Positions 1-4,609 of a stretch of 5,133 bases of DNA are shown piece by piece. The translations under genes and the position numbers were made by a program. The notes under the pieces are model-generated. The model had not been told where the DNA came from. It worked only from the letters and a program-made list of their open reading frames with translations, and did not search any database. The stretch comes from Alangreenwoodia sp963602445 (GTDB lineage: Bacteria; Bacillota; Clostridia; Peptostreptococcales; Anaerovoracaceae), in the NCBI GenBank assembly GCA_963602445.1, contig CAVCIY010000123.1, positions 1 to 5,133 of the forward strand, given 5' to 3'. Every line of letters begins with the position of its first letter. Within the stretch, counting starts at the first letter, position 1.

Positions 1-55
1 CGATTGTACCAATGTTAACGTGCGGTTTATTACGTTCAAATTTTTCTTTAGCCAT
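1..55 (-). CDS. tuf: Elongation factor Tu, N-terminal fragment (partial)
   Basis: EF-Tu is the GTPase that delivers aminoacyl-tRNA to the ribosomal A site. Only its first 18 codons are in the window, because the gene runs off the left edge. They read MAKEKFERNKPHVNIGTI, the typical EF-Tu N terminus leading into the GHVDHGKT P-loop, which would lie just outside. The ATG at 55-53 follows an AGGAGGA ribosome binding site at 67-61 with a 5-nt spacer, so the start is secure. It is the last str-cluster gene seen here and lies 241 nt after fusA. That gap holds a candidate promoter and hairpins but no terminator, so tuf is probably expressed both by read-through from fusA and from its own promoter (inference). 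The G domain cannot be inspected. Confidence 0.96.
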   Translation of the reverse strand, partial: MAKEKFERNKPHVNIGTI

Positions 56-139
56 TTTTATCCTCCTAACGGATATACTCTTTTCAGTTTTTTATCAACC
101 TGCCCAGCTTGGGTCCGCATTTGTTCCGCGTGACCGGGG

Positions 140-155
140 CCTGTCTCATGACAGG
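140..155. repeat. Perfect 6-bp inverted repeat in tuf leader
   Basis: CCTGTC and GACAGG flank a 4-nt spacer, forming a 16-bp dyad that overlaps the predicted tuf transcript start. It could be an RNA hairpin at the very 5' end of the tuf leader or a protein-binding operator. The sequence alone does not decide. On the minus strand it is followed by C-rich sequence, which argues against a terminator. Confidence 0.5.
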
Positions 156-158
156 AAG

Positions 159-187
159 CTTATGTTTTGTTTTGTTTTTAATATCAA
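159..187 (-). promoter_or_regulatory. Candidate tuf promoter
   Basis: On the minus strand, TTGATA at 187-182 matches 5 of 6 bases of the sigma-A -35 box. It is followed after exactly 17 nt by CATAAG at 164-159, which matches 4 of 6 bases of the -10 box. The spacer is A-rich. The predicted transcript start, near 152, falls inside the CCTGTC/GACAGG dyad. The -10 is mediocre, so this is a candidate only. A second TTGATA/TATATC pair nearer the gene was rejected because its spacer is 15 nt and it would start within the ribosome binding site. Confidence 0.35.
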
Positions 188-296
188 TTTTTGTTCGAAT
201 GCAAAGCAGCACTTTTACATTTCGGTTTATATTGCGCTTTTCGTCGCTAATATCTGCCTTCTTCATGCTGCAAGCTTACGAATCGTACATTTTATC

Positions 297-2360
297 TTAC
301 TTTGACACTTTTTCTGCAAGGCTTGCCGGTAACTGTTCGAAGTGATCCATCTGCATTACATATACACCGCGTCCCTGAGTCTTTGATCTGAGGTCTGTCG
401 CATAACCGAACATTTCCGAAAGAGGTACAAATCCTCTGATAACAACTGTTCCGTTTGTGATTTCAGAACCTTCGATACGGCCTCTTCTTGAAGATATATC
501 GCCGATTACATCGCCCATATATTCGTCCGGAACTGTAACGTCAACCTTGAAAATAGGCTCGAGCAGAACCGGTTTTGCCTTCTTTGAGGCTTCCTTAAAC
601 GCCATAGAAGCGGCAATCTTAAATGCCATTTCCGAAGAGTCAACTTCGTGGAAAGAACCGTCATAAAGTTCTACGCCGATATCTACTACCTGATATCCCG
701 CAAGAATACCTGTCTGCATAGCTTCCTGGATACCTTCGTCGATCTTAGGGATGTATTCCTTAGGAATAGCACCGCCGACGATTGAATTCTTGAATTCGTA
801 TCCTGAGCCCGGTTCTCTCGGAGTAACTCTGATCTTTACGTGACCGTACTGTCCGCGGCCGCCTGACTGCTTCGAGTACTTGTAATCCACATCTGCAGGA
901 GCTGTAAGAGTTTCCTTGTAAGAAACCTGCGGCTTGCCTACATTTGCTTCAACCTTGAATTCTCTGAGAAGTCTGTCAACGATGATATCGAGGTGAAGCT
1001 CGCCCATACCTGCGATGATAGTCTGTCCCGTGTCCTTATTTGTATAAGTCTTGAATGTAGGATCTTCTTCAGCGAGCTTCGCAAGCGCGATGCCCATCTT
1101 TTCCTGTCCTGCCTTTGTCTTAGGCTCGATAGCGATCTCAATAACAGGATCAGGGAATTCCATAGATTCGAGAATAATAGGATGCTTTTCATCACAGAGA
1201 GTGTCACCTGTAGTAGTGTCCTTAAGACCTACTGCGGCAGCGATATCGCCTGAATATACTACATCGATTTCTTCTCTCTTATTTGCGTGCATCTGAAGGA
1301 TACGTCCGATTCTTTCTTTCTTACCCTTAGTTGCGTTGTAAACATATGAACCTGACTGAAGAGTACCGGAATATACTCTGAAGAATGCGAGCTTGCCGAC
1401 ATACGGGTCAGCCATGATCTTGAATGCAAGTGCGCCAAACGGAGCCTTGTCATCTGCAGGTCTCTCTTCTTCTTCTTCTGTTTCCGGATTCACACCCTTG
1501 ATTGCAGGAATATCGAGTGGTGAAGGCATATAATCAACAACTGCGTCCAGCATGAGCTGAACACCCTTGTTCTTATATGCAGAACCGCAAAGCATAGGAA
1601 CCATCTCGTTTGCGATAGTTGACTTTCTGATAGCAGTCTTGATTTCGGTCTCAGAAAGTGTACCTTCGTCGAGATACTTCATCATGAGTTCTTCATCAGT
1701 TTCTGCTACTGATTCCAGAAGAGCTTCTCTCCACTCTGCTGCCAGATCAGCCATATCTTCAGGTATTTCTGATTCTTCGATTTCCTTTCCGAGGTCATCC
1801 TTATATATCTCGGCCTTCATCTTGATGAGGTCGACGATGCCTGTGAAAGTATTTTCCTTGCCGATAGGAAGCTGAACAGGAACTGCGTTTGCCTTGAGTC
1901 TGTTCTTTACCATATCTACAACTCTGTAGAAATCAGCACCTGTGATATCCATTTTGTTTACGAAAATCATTCTAGGCACGCCATACTTTTCGGCCTGTCT
2001 CCATACTGTCTCGGACTGTGGCTCTACTCCGCCCTTCGCACAGAGAACCGTAACCGATCCGTCAAGTACACGAAGAGATCTCTCAACTTCTACTGTAAAG
2101 TCAACGTGTCCCGGTGTGTCAATAATATTTATTCTTGTGCCCTTCCACTGTGCCGTAGTCGCAGCTGAGGTAATAGTGATACCTCTTTCCTGTTCCTGAG
2201 CCATCCAGTCCATCTGAGCCGAACCGTCATGAGTCTCACCGATTTTGTGAGTCTTACCCGTATAGAACAGAATACGCTCTGTGGTTGTTGTCTTGCCTGC
2301 ATCAATGTGGGCCATGATACCAATGTTTCTAGTTTTCGCTAATGGAAATTGTCTTGCCAT
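297..2360 (-). CDS. fusA: Elongation factor G
   Basis: EF-G is the cytoplasmic GTPase that drives ribosomal translocation and, with RRF, ribosome recycling. The 687-residue protein has the usual clostridial length and all five domains. In the G domain I see the P-loop AHIDAGKT (residues 17-24), switch I ending in RGITITSAAT (59-68), DTPGH (81-85, catalytic His85), NKMD (135-138) and the later CGSAYKNKGVQ segment. GMGELHLDII marks domain III and SGGRGQYGHV domain IV. Phe88 and the GELHLDI motif, both sites of fusidic acid resistance changes in other Firmicutes, look wild type. The start is fixed by MARQFPLAKTRNIGIMAHID. The ribosome binding site AGGAG (2377-2373) sits 12 nt from the ATG, longer than usual. 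Candidate promoters lie just upstream, in addition to read-through from rpsG. The stop is TAA. Confidence 0.99.
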   Translation of the reverse strand: MARQFPLAKTRNIGIMAHIDAGKTTTTERILFYTGKTHKIGETHDGSAQMDWMAQEQERGITITSAATTAQWKGTRINIIDTPGHVDFTVEVERSLRVLDGSVTVLCAKGGVEPQSETVWRQAEKYGVPRMIFVNKMDITGADFYRVVDMVKNRLKANAVPVQLPIGKENTFTGIVDLIKMKAEIYKDDLGKEIEESEIPEDMADLAAEWREALLESVAETDEELMMKYLDEGTLSETEIKTAIRKSTIANEMVPMLCGSAYKNKGVQLMLDAVVDYMPSPLDIPAIKGVNPETEEEEERPADDKAPFGALAFKIMADPYVGKLAFFRVYSGTLQSGSYVYNATKGKKERIGRILQMHANKREEIDVVYSGDIAAAVGLKDTTTGDTLCDEKHPIILESMEFPDPVIEIAIEPKTKAGQEKMGIALAKLAEEDPTFKTYTNKDTGQTIIAGMGELHLDIIVDRLLREFKVEANVGKPQVSYKETLTAPADVDYKYSKQSGGRGQYGHVKIRVTPREPGSGYEFKNSIVGGAIPKEYIPKIDEGIQEAMQTGILAGYQVVDIGVELYDGSFHEVDSSEMAFKIAASMAFKEASKKAKPVLLEPIFKVDVTVPDEYMGDVIGDISSRRGRIEGSEITNGTVVIRGFVPLSEMFGYATDLRSKTQGRGVYVMQMDHFEQLPASLAEKVSK

Positions 2361-2491
2361 TATTGTAGCTTGCTCCTCCCCTCCGAGTTCAATTTTAAAC
2401 TCTTATTCGTATTGTCAAGCACTTTGTCTGTTTGTCAATAAAATAGTTTTGTCGGCGCCGTGCACGCAGCATCTGCACTCCGGACGGATGA
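2361..2491 (-). promoter_or_regulatory. rpsG-fusA spacer: candidate fusA promoters and ribosome binding site
   Basis: Two consensus TTGACA hexamers lie 20 bp apart on the minus strand, at 2438-2433 and 2418-2413. The first has GACAAT (4 of 6) after 16 nt, at 2416-2411. The second has TAAAAT (5 of 6) after only 15 nt, at 2397-2392. Either could give fusA a start separate from rpsG. Upstream lie GC-rich dyads (GTGCA/TGCAC and CGGCGCCG, around 2453-2475) with no T-tract after them, so I do not call a terminator. A purine-rich GGAGGGGAGGAG ribosome binding region ends at 2373. Confidence 0.45.
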
Positions 2492-2962
2492 TTACCATCT
2501 GAAGTGTGCGAATGCCTTGTTTGCTTCTGCCATCTTGTGTGTATCTTCCTTCTTCTTTACAGATGCACCTGTGTTGTTTGCAGCGTCCATGAGTTCCTTT
2601 GCAAGTCTCTCATACATGAACTTTTCGCCTCTTGCTCTTGTATACTTTGTGAGCCATCTAAGACCAAGTGTCTGTCTTCTGTCTGCTCTTACTTCGATAG
2701 GAACCTGATAGTTTGCACCACCGATACGTCTCGCCTTTACTTCCAATACAGGCATGATGTTGTTCATAGCCTTTTCGAATACTTCGAGAGGTTCTTCGCC
2801 GGTAACTTTCTTAATCATATCGAATGCATCATATACGATGCCCTGAGCAACTCCCTTTTTGCCATCCAGCATAATGTTGTTGATCAGCTTTGAAACAACA
2901 ACACTTCCGTATACCGGATCAGGAAGTACTTCTCTCTTAGGAATGTTTCCTTTTCTAGGCAC
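2492..2962 (-). CDS. rpsG: 30S ribosomal protein S7
   Basis: S7 is the primary assembly protein of the 30S head. It binds the 3' major domain of 16S rRNA and lines the E site and mRNA exit channel. From the GTG at 2962-2960 the protein is 156 residues, the standard bacterial length. It begins PRKGNIPKREVLPDPVYGS after the initiator, carries the KARRIGGANYQVP beta-hairpin region (about 76-88) and ends HKMAEANKAFAHFRW. The open frame extends upstream to a TTG at 2995, but those 11 codons include the ribosome binding site. AAGGAGG at 2977-2971 lies 8 nt before the GTG, so the GTG start is preferred. rpsL lies 367 nt upstream and fusA 131 nt downstream. In E. coli S7 represses its own translation at the rpsL-rpsG gap. 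The hairpins before this gene may do something similar (inference). Confidence 0.98.
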   Translation of the reverse strand: MPRKGNIPKREVLPDPVYGSVVVSKLINNIMLDGKKGVAQGIVYDAFDMIKKVTGEEPLEVFEKAMNNIMPVLEVKARRIGGANYQVPIEVRADRRQTLGLRWLTKYTRARGEKFMYERLAKELMDAANNTGASVKKKEDTHKMAEANKAFAHFRW

Positions 2963-2989
2963 TTCTCTTCCCTCCTTATATGTTATAAC

Positions 2990-3059
2990 CCGCAATAATG
3001 CGGACTACCTGCTCTGACCACACATCAGAGCCCGGGTACTCGACAGCACGCAGCTGCCG
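2990..3059 (-). promoter_or_regulatory. Three-hairpin rpsG leader
   Basis: On the minus strand three stem-loops follow one another. The first, 3059-3041, pairs CGGCAGC with GCTGTCG (7 bp, one G-U, 5-nt loop). The second, 3031-3011, pairs GCTCTGA with TCAGAGC (perfect 7 bp, 7-nt loop). The third, 3003-2990, pairs CCGCA with TGCGG (perfect 5 bp, 4-nt loop). The AAGGAGG ribosome binding site begins 12 nt after the third. None is followed by a T-run, so translational rather than termination control is the likelier use. Regulation by S7 is only a guess by analogy with E. coli. Confidence 0.55.
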
Positions 3060-3068
3060 TGGTGCGCA

Positions 3069-3097
3069 GATATAATGCTGAATTAGATATATATCAT
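3069..3097 (-). promoter_or_regulatory. Weak candidate rpsG promoter
   Basis: On the minus strand ATGATA (4 of 6 to the -35 consensus) is followed by 17 nt and TATATC (4 of 6 to the -10 consensus, 3074-3069). The predicted start, near 3062, falls just before the first leader hairpin, which is what makes it worth listing. The boxes are weak and the region is AT-rich, so chance is a real possibility. Confidence 0.25.
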
Positions 3098-3205
3098 TCC
3101 TCATTATGCATCATGTCATTTCCCCGCATATCTGCATACATATGTCATGCATCATGCACATGCCGCACATTACACGCTGTGTATGTGTTTCTTACATGCA
3201 TTGCG

Positions 3206-3229
3206 CACGCCGCGCATCTCACGCCGCGC
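3206..3229. repeat. 10-bp direct repeat pair in rpsL-rpsG gap
   Basis: CACGCCGCGC occurs exactly at 3206-3215 and 3220-3229 (plus strand), separated by ATCT, giving a 14-bp period. It is a local duplication inside a GC-rich, alternating pyrimidine-purine stretch. No function can be assigned. Confidence 0.7.
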
Positions 3230-3329
3230 GTACATCACGCAAATCTCGTATGTCATAATACAGGAAATGTCACATGCCCCTTAATGAGGGCGCAAAAATA
3301 ACTTTCTTTCTTGGCAAAGTCTGTCTGAA

Positions 3330-3743
3330 TTACTTCTTAGGAGCCTTTGCACCATACTTTGAACGAGCCTGCATTCTGCCGGACACGCCTGCAGTATCGA
3401 GTGTACCTCTTACGATGTGATATCTTACACCAGGGAGGTCCTTAACTCTGCCGCCTCTGATAAGTACTACACTGTGTTCCTGGAGGTTGTGACCGATTCC
3501 CGGAATATATGCAGTAACTTCCATACCGTTTGTCAGACGAACTCTGGCAACCTTTCTCAGAGCTGAATTTGGCTTCTTAGGAGTTACAGTCTTAACAGAT
3601 GTGCACACGCCTCTCTTCTGTGGAGATTTAGTGTCTGTAGGAACTCTCTTGAGCGAATTCATACCTCTTAAAAGAGCAGGAGCAGTAGACTTTTTAACAG
3701 TTCTCTGACGGCCGTCTCTTACTAATTGATTAATAGTAGGCAT
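3330..3743 (-). CDS. rpsL: 30S ribosomal protein S12
   Basis: S12 sits at the 30S decoding centre and controls accuracy of tRNA selection. The 137-residue protein has the Firmicute length; compared with the 124-residue E. coli S12 it carries a longer segment at about residues 26-41. Conserved blocks are MPTINQLVRDGR, QKRGVCT (42-48), TPKKPNSALRK (54-64), GHNLQEHSVVLIRGGRVKDLPGVRYH (84-109) and ARSKYGAK near the end. Lys56 and Lys101, where changes give streptomycin resistance in Bacillus, are both lysine, so this locus looks streptomycin sensitive. Asp102, in the KDLPG motif, is the position modified by RimO in E. coli S12. AAGGAG (3757-3752) lies 8 nt before the ATG. The L7Ae-like gene is 194 nt upstream. 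The stop is TAA, and no clear terminator follows. Confidence 0.99.
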   Translation of the reverse strand: MPTINQLVRDGRQRTVKKSTAPALLRGMNSLKRVPTDTKSPQKRGVCTSVKTVTPKKPNSALRKVARVRLTNGMEVTAYIPGIGHNLQEHSVVLIRGGRVKDLPGVRYHIVRGTLDTAGVSGRMQARSKYGAKAPKK

Positions 3744-3937
3744 TCTTTTTTCTCCTTTCCTGCATCTGTGAGAAAATCACAAAATGCATAATGATAATGA
3801 ATATATATCTAAACCATATAGGCTTAAATCAAAATAATCTAAGCTTGCGGATTGCGCTAACCGCGCCGGCTTTCCCGACAGTATCAACCGCGCCGGCTTT
3901 CCCGACAGTATCAATCTCGCCGGCTATTCCGGCCGCA
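3744..3937 (-). promoter_or_regulatory. L7Ae gene-rpsL spacer: AT-rich leader plus repeat array
   Basis: The half nearest the L7Ae gene (3937-3861) is mostly a GC-rich 27-bp repeat array. The half nearest rpsL (3860-3758) is AT-rich. In the AT-rich part TTGATT (3832-3827) could pair with a TATATA -10 (3807-3802), but the 19-nt spacer is poor, so I do not call a firm promoter. No terminator is seen after the L7Ae gene. The rpsL ribosome binding site AAGGAG is at 3757-3752. Confidence 0.4.
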
Positions 3938-3941
3938 TCAG
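3861..3941. repeat. 27-bp tandem repeat array, three units
   Basis: Two exact 27-bp units (3861-3887 and 3888-3914) are followed by a diverged third (3915-3941, 19 of 27 identical). Each unit has the palindrome GCCGGC at the same offset (3865, 3892, 3919). The third unit also holds GCCGG-CTATT-CCGGC, a 5-bp inverted repeat (3919-3933), and contains the stop codon of the L7Ae-like gene (3940-3938). The period is a whole number of codons. On the minus strand one frame reads VDTVGKAGA per unit. The exact copies suggest a recent duplication. Confidence 0.9.
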
Positions 3942-4180
3942 CTCCTGATCCGACCCGCAACTGCCGCACTGATGTCAATTCCAAGCTCCCTTCCGAGTAC
4001 TCTCTTTGACTTCACTCTCGTGACCTTCACGCCTCGCGCCTCAGCCTCAGCCAAAACCGCCTTTGTCGCAAACAAATCGGCATCCGCTGCTATCAATACT
4101 TCTTCAAGCTCGCCTCTCTCAAGCAGCTTTGAAGTCTGCCTAAGCCCGACAACGAACTTTTTTTCTTTTTCTGCTGTCAT
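3938..4180 (-). CDS. rplGB: Ribosomal L7Ae/L30e-family RNA-binding protein (YbxF-like)
   Basis: This is a small L7Ae/L30e-fold protein. The family binds kink-turn RNA, and B. subtilis YbxF (RplGB), encoded at the same place between rpoC and rpsL, is about the same size. The chosen protein has 80 residues. It shows GLRQT (12-16, compare GTKQT in YbxF), AADAD (31-35), a VTRVKSKRVLG strand-turn (53-63) and ELGIDISAAVAG (65-76). The ATG at 4180-4178 follows GGAG at 4191-4188 with a 7-nt spacer. The frame stays open upstream to a TTG at 4390 (150 residues), but that extension overlaps a promoter start point and an intrinsic terminator, so it is probably not translated. ATG codons nine and six codons upstream of the chosen start have poorer ribosome binding sites but cannot be excluded. 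The stop falls inside a 27-bp repeat. Confidence 0.9.
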   Translation of the reverse strand: MTAEKEKKFVVGLRQTSKLLERGELEEVLIAADADLFATKAVLAEAEARGVKVTRVKSKRVLGRELGIDISAAVAGRIRS

Positions 4181-4228
4181 ATCTTTACTCCATGACATAA
4201 CCTTCATGTCACAGCATGCCTTTTCCCT

Positions 4229-4242
4229 AGCTTTGTCTCCGC
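4229..4242. repeat. 14-bp direct repeat, second copy of leader hairpin arm
   Basis: AGCTTTGTCTCCGC (plus strand) occurs here and again at 4285-4298, 56 bp away. The other copy forms the loop and 3' arm of the leader hairpin at 4281-4313. The 5' arm of that hairpin, AGCTTTG on the RNA, could therefore pair with CAAAGCT in either copy, giving two alternative folds. Confidence 0.75.
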
Positions 4243-4246
4243 CGGA

Positions 4247-4286
4247 CCTCGCCGTTTTTCCTCGAGCCTCGCCGTTTTCCCACGAG
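4247..4286. repeat. 20-bp tandem duplication in L7Ae gene leader
   Basis: Units 4247-4266 and 4267-4286 match at 18 of 20 positions. On the minus strand each begins CTCG and ends CGAG, so each can form a small 4-bp stem. It lies between the leader hairpin and the ribosome binding site of the L7Ae-like gene. Because 20 is not a multiple of three, the duplication is easier to accept in untranslated leader than in coding sequence. Confidence 0.8.
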
Positions 4287-4313
4287 CTTTGTCTCCGCAA
4301 AGCTTCATCCGTG
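4281..4313 (-). promoter_or_regulatory. Bulged 11-bp leader hairpin upstream of L7Ae-like gene
   Basis: On the minus strand CACG, then a 5-nt bulge GATGA, then AGCTTTG, a 6-nt loop CGGAGA, CAAAGCT and CGTG form an 11-bp stem with bases unpaired on one side only. It lies in the leader of a gene whose product family binds kink-turns. A true kink-turn would need a G-A pair facing the bulge. The opposite strand has no GA there, so I do not call a kink-turn. Confidence 0.5.
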
Positions 4314-4330
4314 TTTTTCAGACTTTGTCC

Positions 4331-4374
4331 GTAAAAATAGAAAGAAACAGCAGCTGCGCCTGCAGCCGCTGTTT
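4331..4374 (-). terminator. Intrinsic terminator between rpoC and L7Ae-like gene
   Basis: On the minus strand AAACAGCGGCTGC (4374-4362) pairs with GCAGCTGCTGTTT (4357-4345). This makes a 13-bp stem with one G-U pair and the 4-nt loop AGGC. The T-rich tract CTTTCTATTTTTA (4344-4332) follows at once. This is a textbook rho-independent terminator acting leftward only. It lies 262 nt after the rpoC stop but only about 15 nt after the predicted start of the promoter at 4425-4396, so it would stop both transcripts unless read through. It may be the end of the rpoBC unit, an attenuator, or both. Confidence 0.85.
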
Positions 4375-4395
4375 GCATGCCATAGACCAAAAACT

Positions 4396-4425
4396 ATTCT
4401 ACCATCTTAAATAGTTTCTTGTCAA
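4396..4425 (-). promoter_or_regulatory. Strong sigma-A promoter (extended -10) upstream of L7Ae-like gene
   Basis: On the minus strand TTGACA (4425-4420) is a perfect -35 box. After an 18-nt spacer comes TAGAAT (4401-4396, 5 of 6), preceded by TGG, the TGn extended -10 element. An A/T-rich block just upstream (about 4460-4426) resembles an UP element. Transcription should start near 4389. This is the best promoter in the window. It would drive the L7Ae-like gene and probably rpsL onward, provided the terminator just downstream is passed. Confidence 0.75.
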
Positions 4426-4466
4426 CATTGGTTCTTAAATTTTTAAATTTTCTGTATTTTTCGGCC

Positions 4467-4600
4467 CGCTTCCGCGTCAAAGTCACATCTTCACTCAGCC
4501 AAAAATCGCATCTCGGTACGCTTCCGCATCAAAGTTACATCTTCTCACTTCTGAATCAGAGTGACTTATCTGTCTGCTTCAGCGCCAAATCCGCATCATT
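4467..4600. repeat. Dispersed 26-bp repeats, three copies
   Basis: Copies start at 4467, 4519 and 4575 (plus strand), 52 and 56 bp apart. The first two agree at 24 of 26 positions and share the opening CGCTTCCGC. The third is degenerate, about 18 of 26. They lie between the rpoC stop and the L7Ae-gene promoter. This looks like a decayed segmental tandem duplication with a unit of about 52-56 bp. No function can be assigned. Confidence 0.8.
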
Positions 4601-4609
4601 GCCCATCTC

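Larger units (their letters stand above)
56..296 (-). promoter_or_regulatory. fusA-tuf spacer: tuf leader with two hairpins and ribosome binding site
   Basis: This 241-nt spacer has no supported gene. Read on the minus strand it contains a candidate promoter (187-159), a perfect 6-bp dyad CCTGTC-ATGA-GACAGG (155-140), a second stem at 135-112 (GGTC/GACC plus CGC/GCG with one bulged A), a short CCCA-AGC-TGGG stem just after it, and the AGGAGGA ribosome binding site (67-61). No hairpin is followed by a T-run on the minus strand, so I see no terminator for fusA. A 60-codon frame at 266-84 lacks a ribosome binding site and resembles nothing I know. Confidence 0.5.
2963..3329 (-). promoter_or_regulatory. 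rpsL-rpsG spacer: long, structured, no gene
   Basis: This 367-nt gap is unusually long for rpsL-rpsG. It has three parts on the minus strand. The first, near rpsL (3329-3241), is AT-rich with a short CCCT/AGGG stem but no convincing terminator. The second (about 3240-3101) is dominated by alternating pyrimidine-purine runs and holds a 10-bp direct repeat pair. The third (about 3062-2963) is a compact leader with three hairpins and the rpsG ribosome binding site. The heptamer ATGTCAT occurs on the plus strand at 3113, 3142 and 3250, and ATGTCAC at 3267. No protein-coding frame here has support. Confidence 0.55.

Noticed and set aside
84..266. 60-codon minus-strand frame between fusA and tuf
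   Set aside because: It has no ribosome binding site before its ATG, a Lys/Arg/Asn composition expected from AT-rich leader DNA, and it overlaps the candidate promoter and dyad.
938..1207. Other open frames inside fusA, rpsG and rpsL on either strand
   Set aside because: They are shadow frames of highly conserved genes with no start signals or recognisable domains of their own.
3071..3076. Perfect TATAAT on the plus strand
   Set aside because: No -35-like hexamer lies at 16-18 nt upstream and no plus-strand gene follows.
3059..3301. 80-codon plus-strand frame in the rpsL-rpsG gap
   Set aside because: Its Cys/His-rich sequence follows from the CA/TG/CG alternation of the DNA. There is no ribosome binding site or recognisable domain, and it runs against the cluster.
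3276..3304. Possible terminator after rpsL
   Set aside because: The CCCT/AGGG stem is only 4 bp and on the minus strand its T-run comes before it, not after. The alternative ACTTT/AAAGT stem ahead of that T-run is too weak and AT-rich.
3919..3933. GCCGG/CCGGC stem just after the L7Ae-gene stop as a terminator
   Set aside because: It is only 5 bp, with no T-tract on either strand. It is better explained as part of the 27-bp repeat.
3791..4009. 72-codon plus-strand frame with repeated APAFPTVST
   Set aside because: The protein repeat is just the 27-bp DNA repeat read on the other strand. No start signal is seen, and the frame overlaps the 3' end of the L7Ae-like gene.
4281..4313. Kink-turn in the L7Ae-gene leader
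   Set aside because: The bulge contains GA, but the opposing strand has no GA step before the CGTG arm, so the tandem sheared G-A pairs cannot form.
4545..4564. Hairpin TCACT-CTG/CAG-AGTGA as an rpoC terminator
   Set aside because: The stem is interrupted by a bulge and is followed by purine-rich sequence with no T-tract. The terminator at 4374-4331 is far better.
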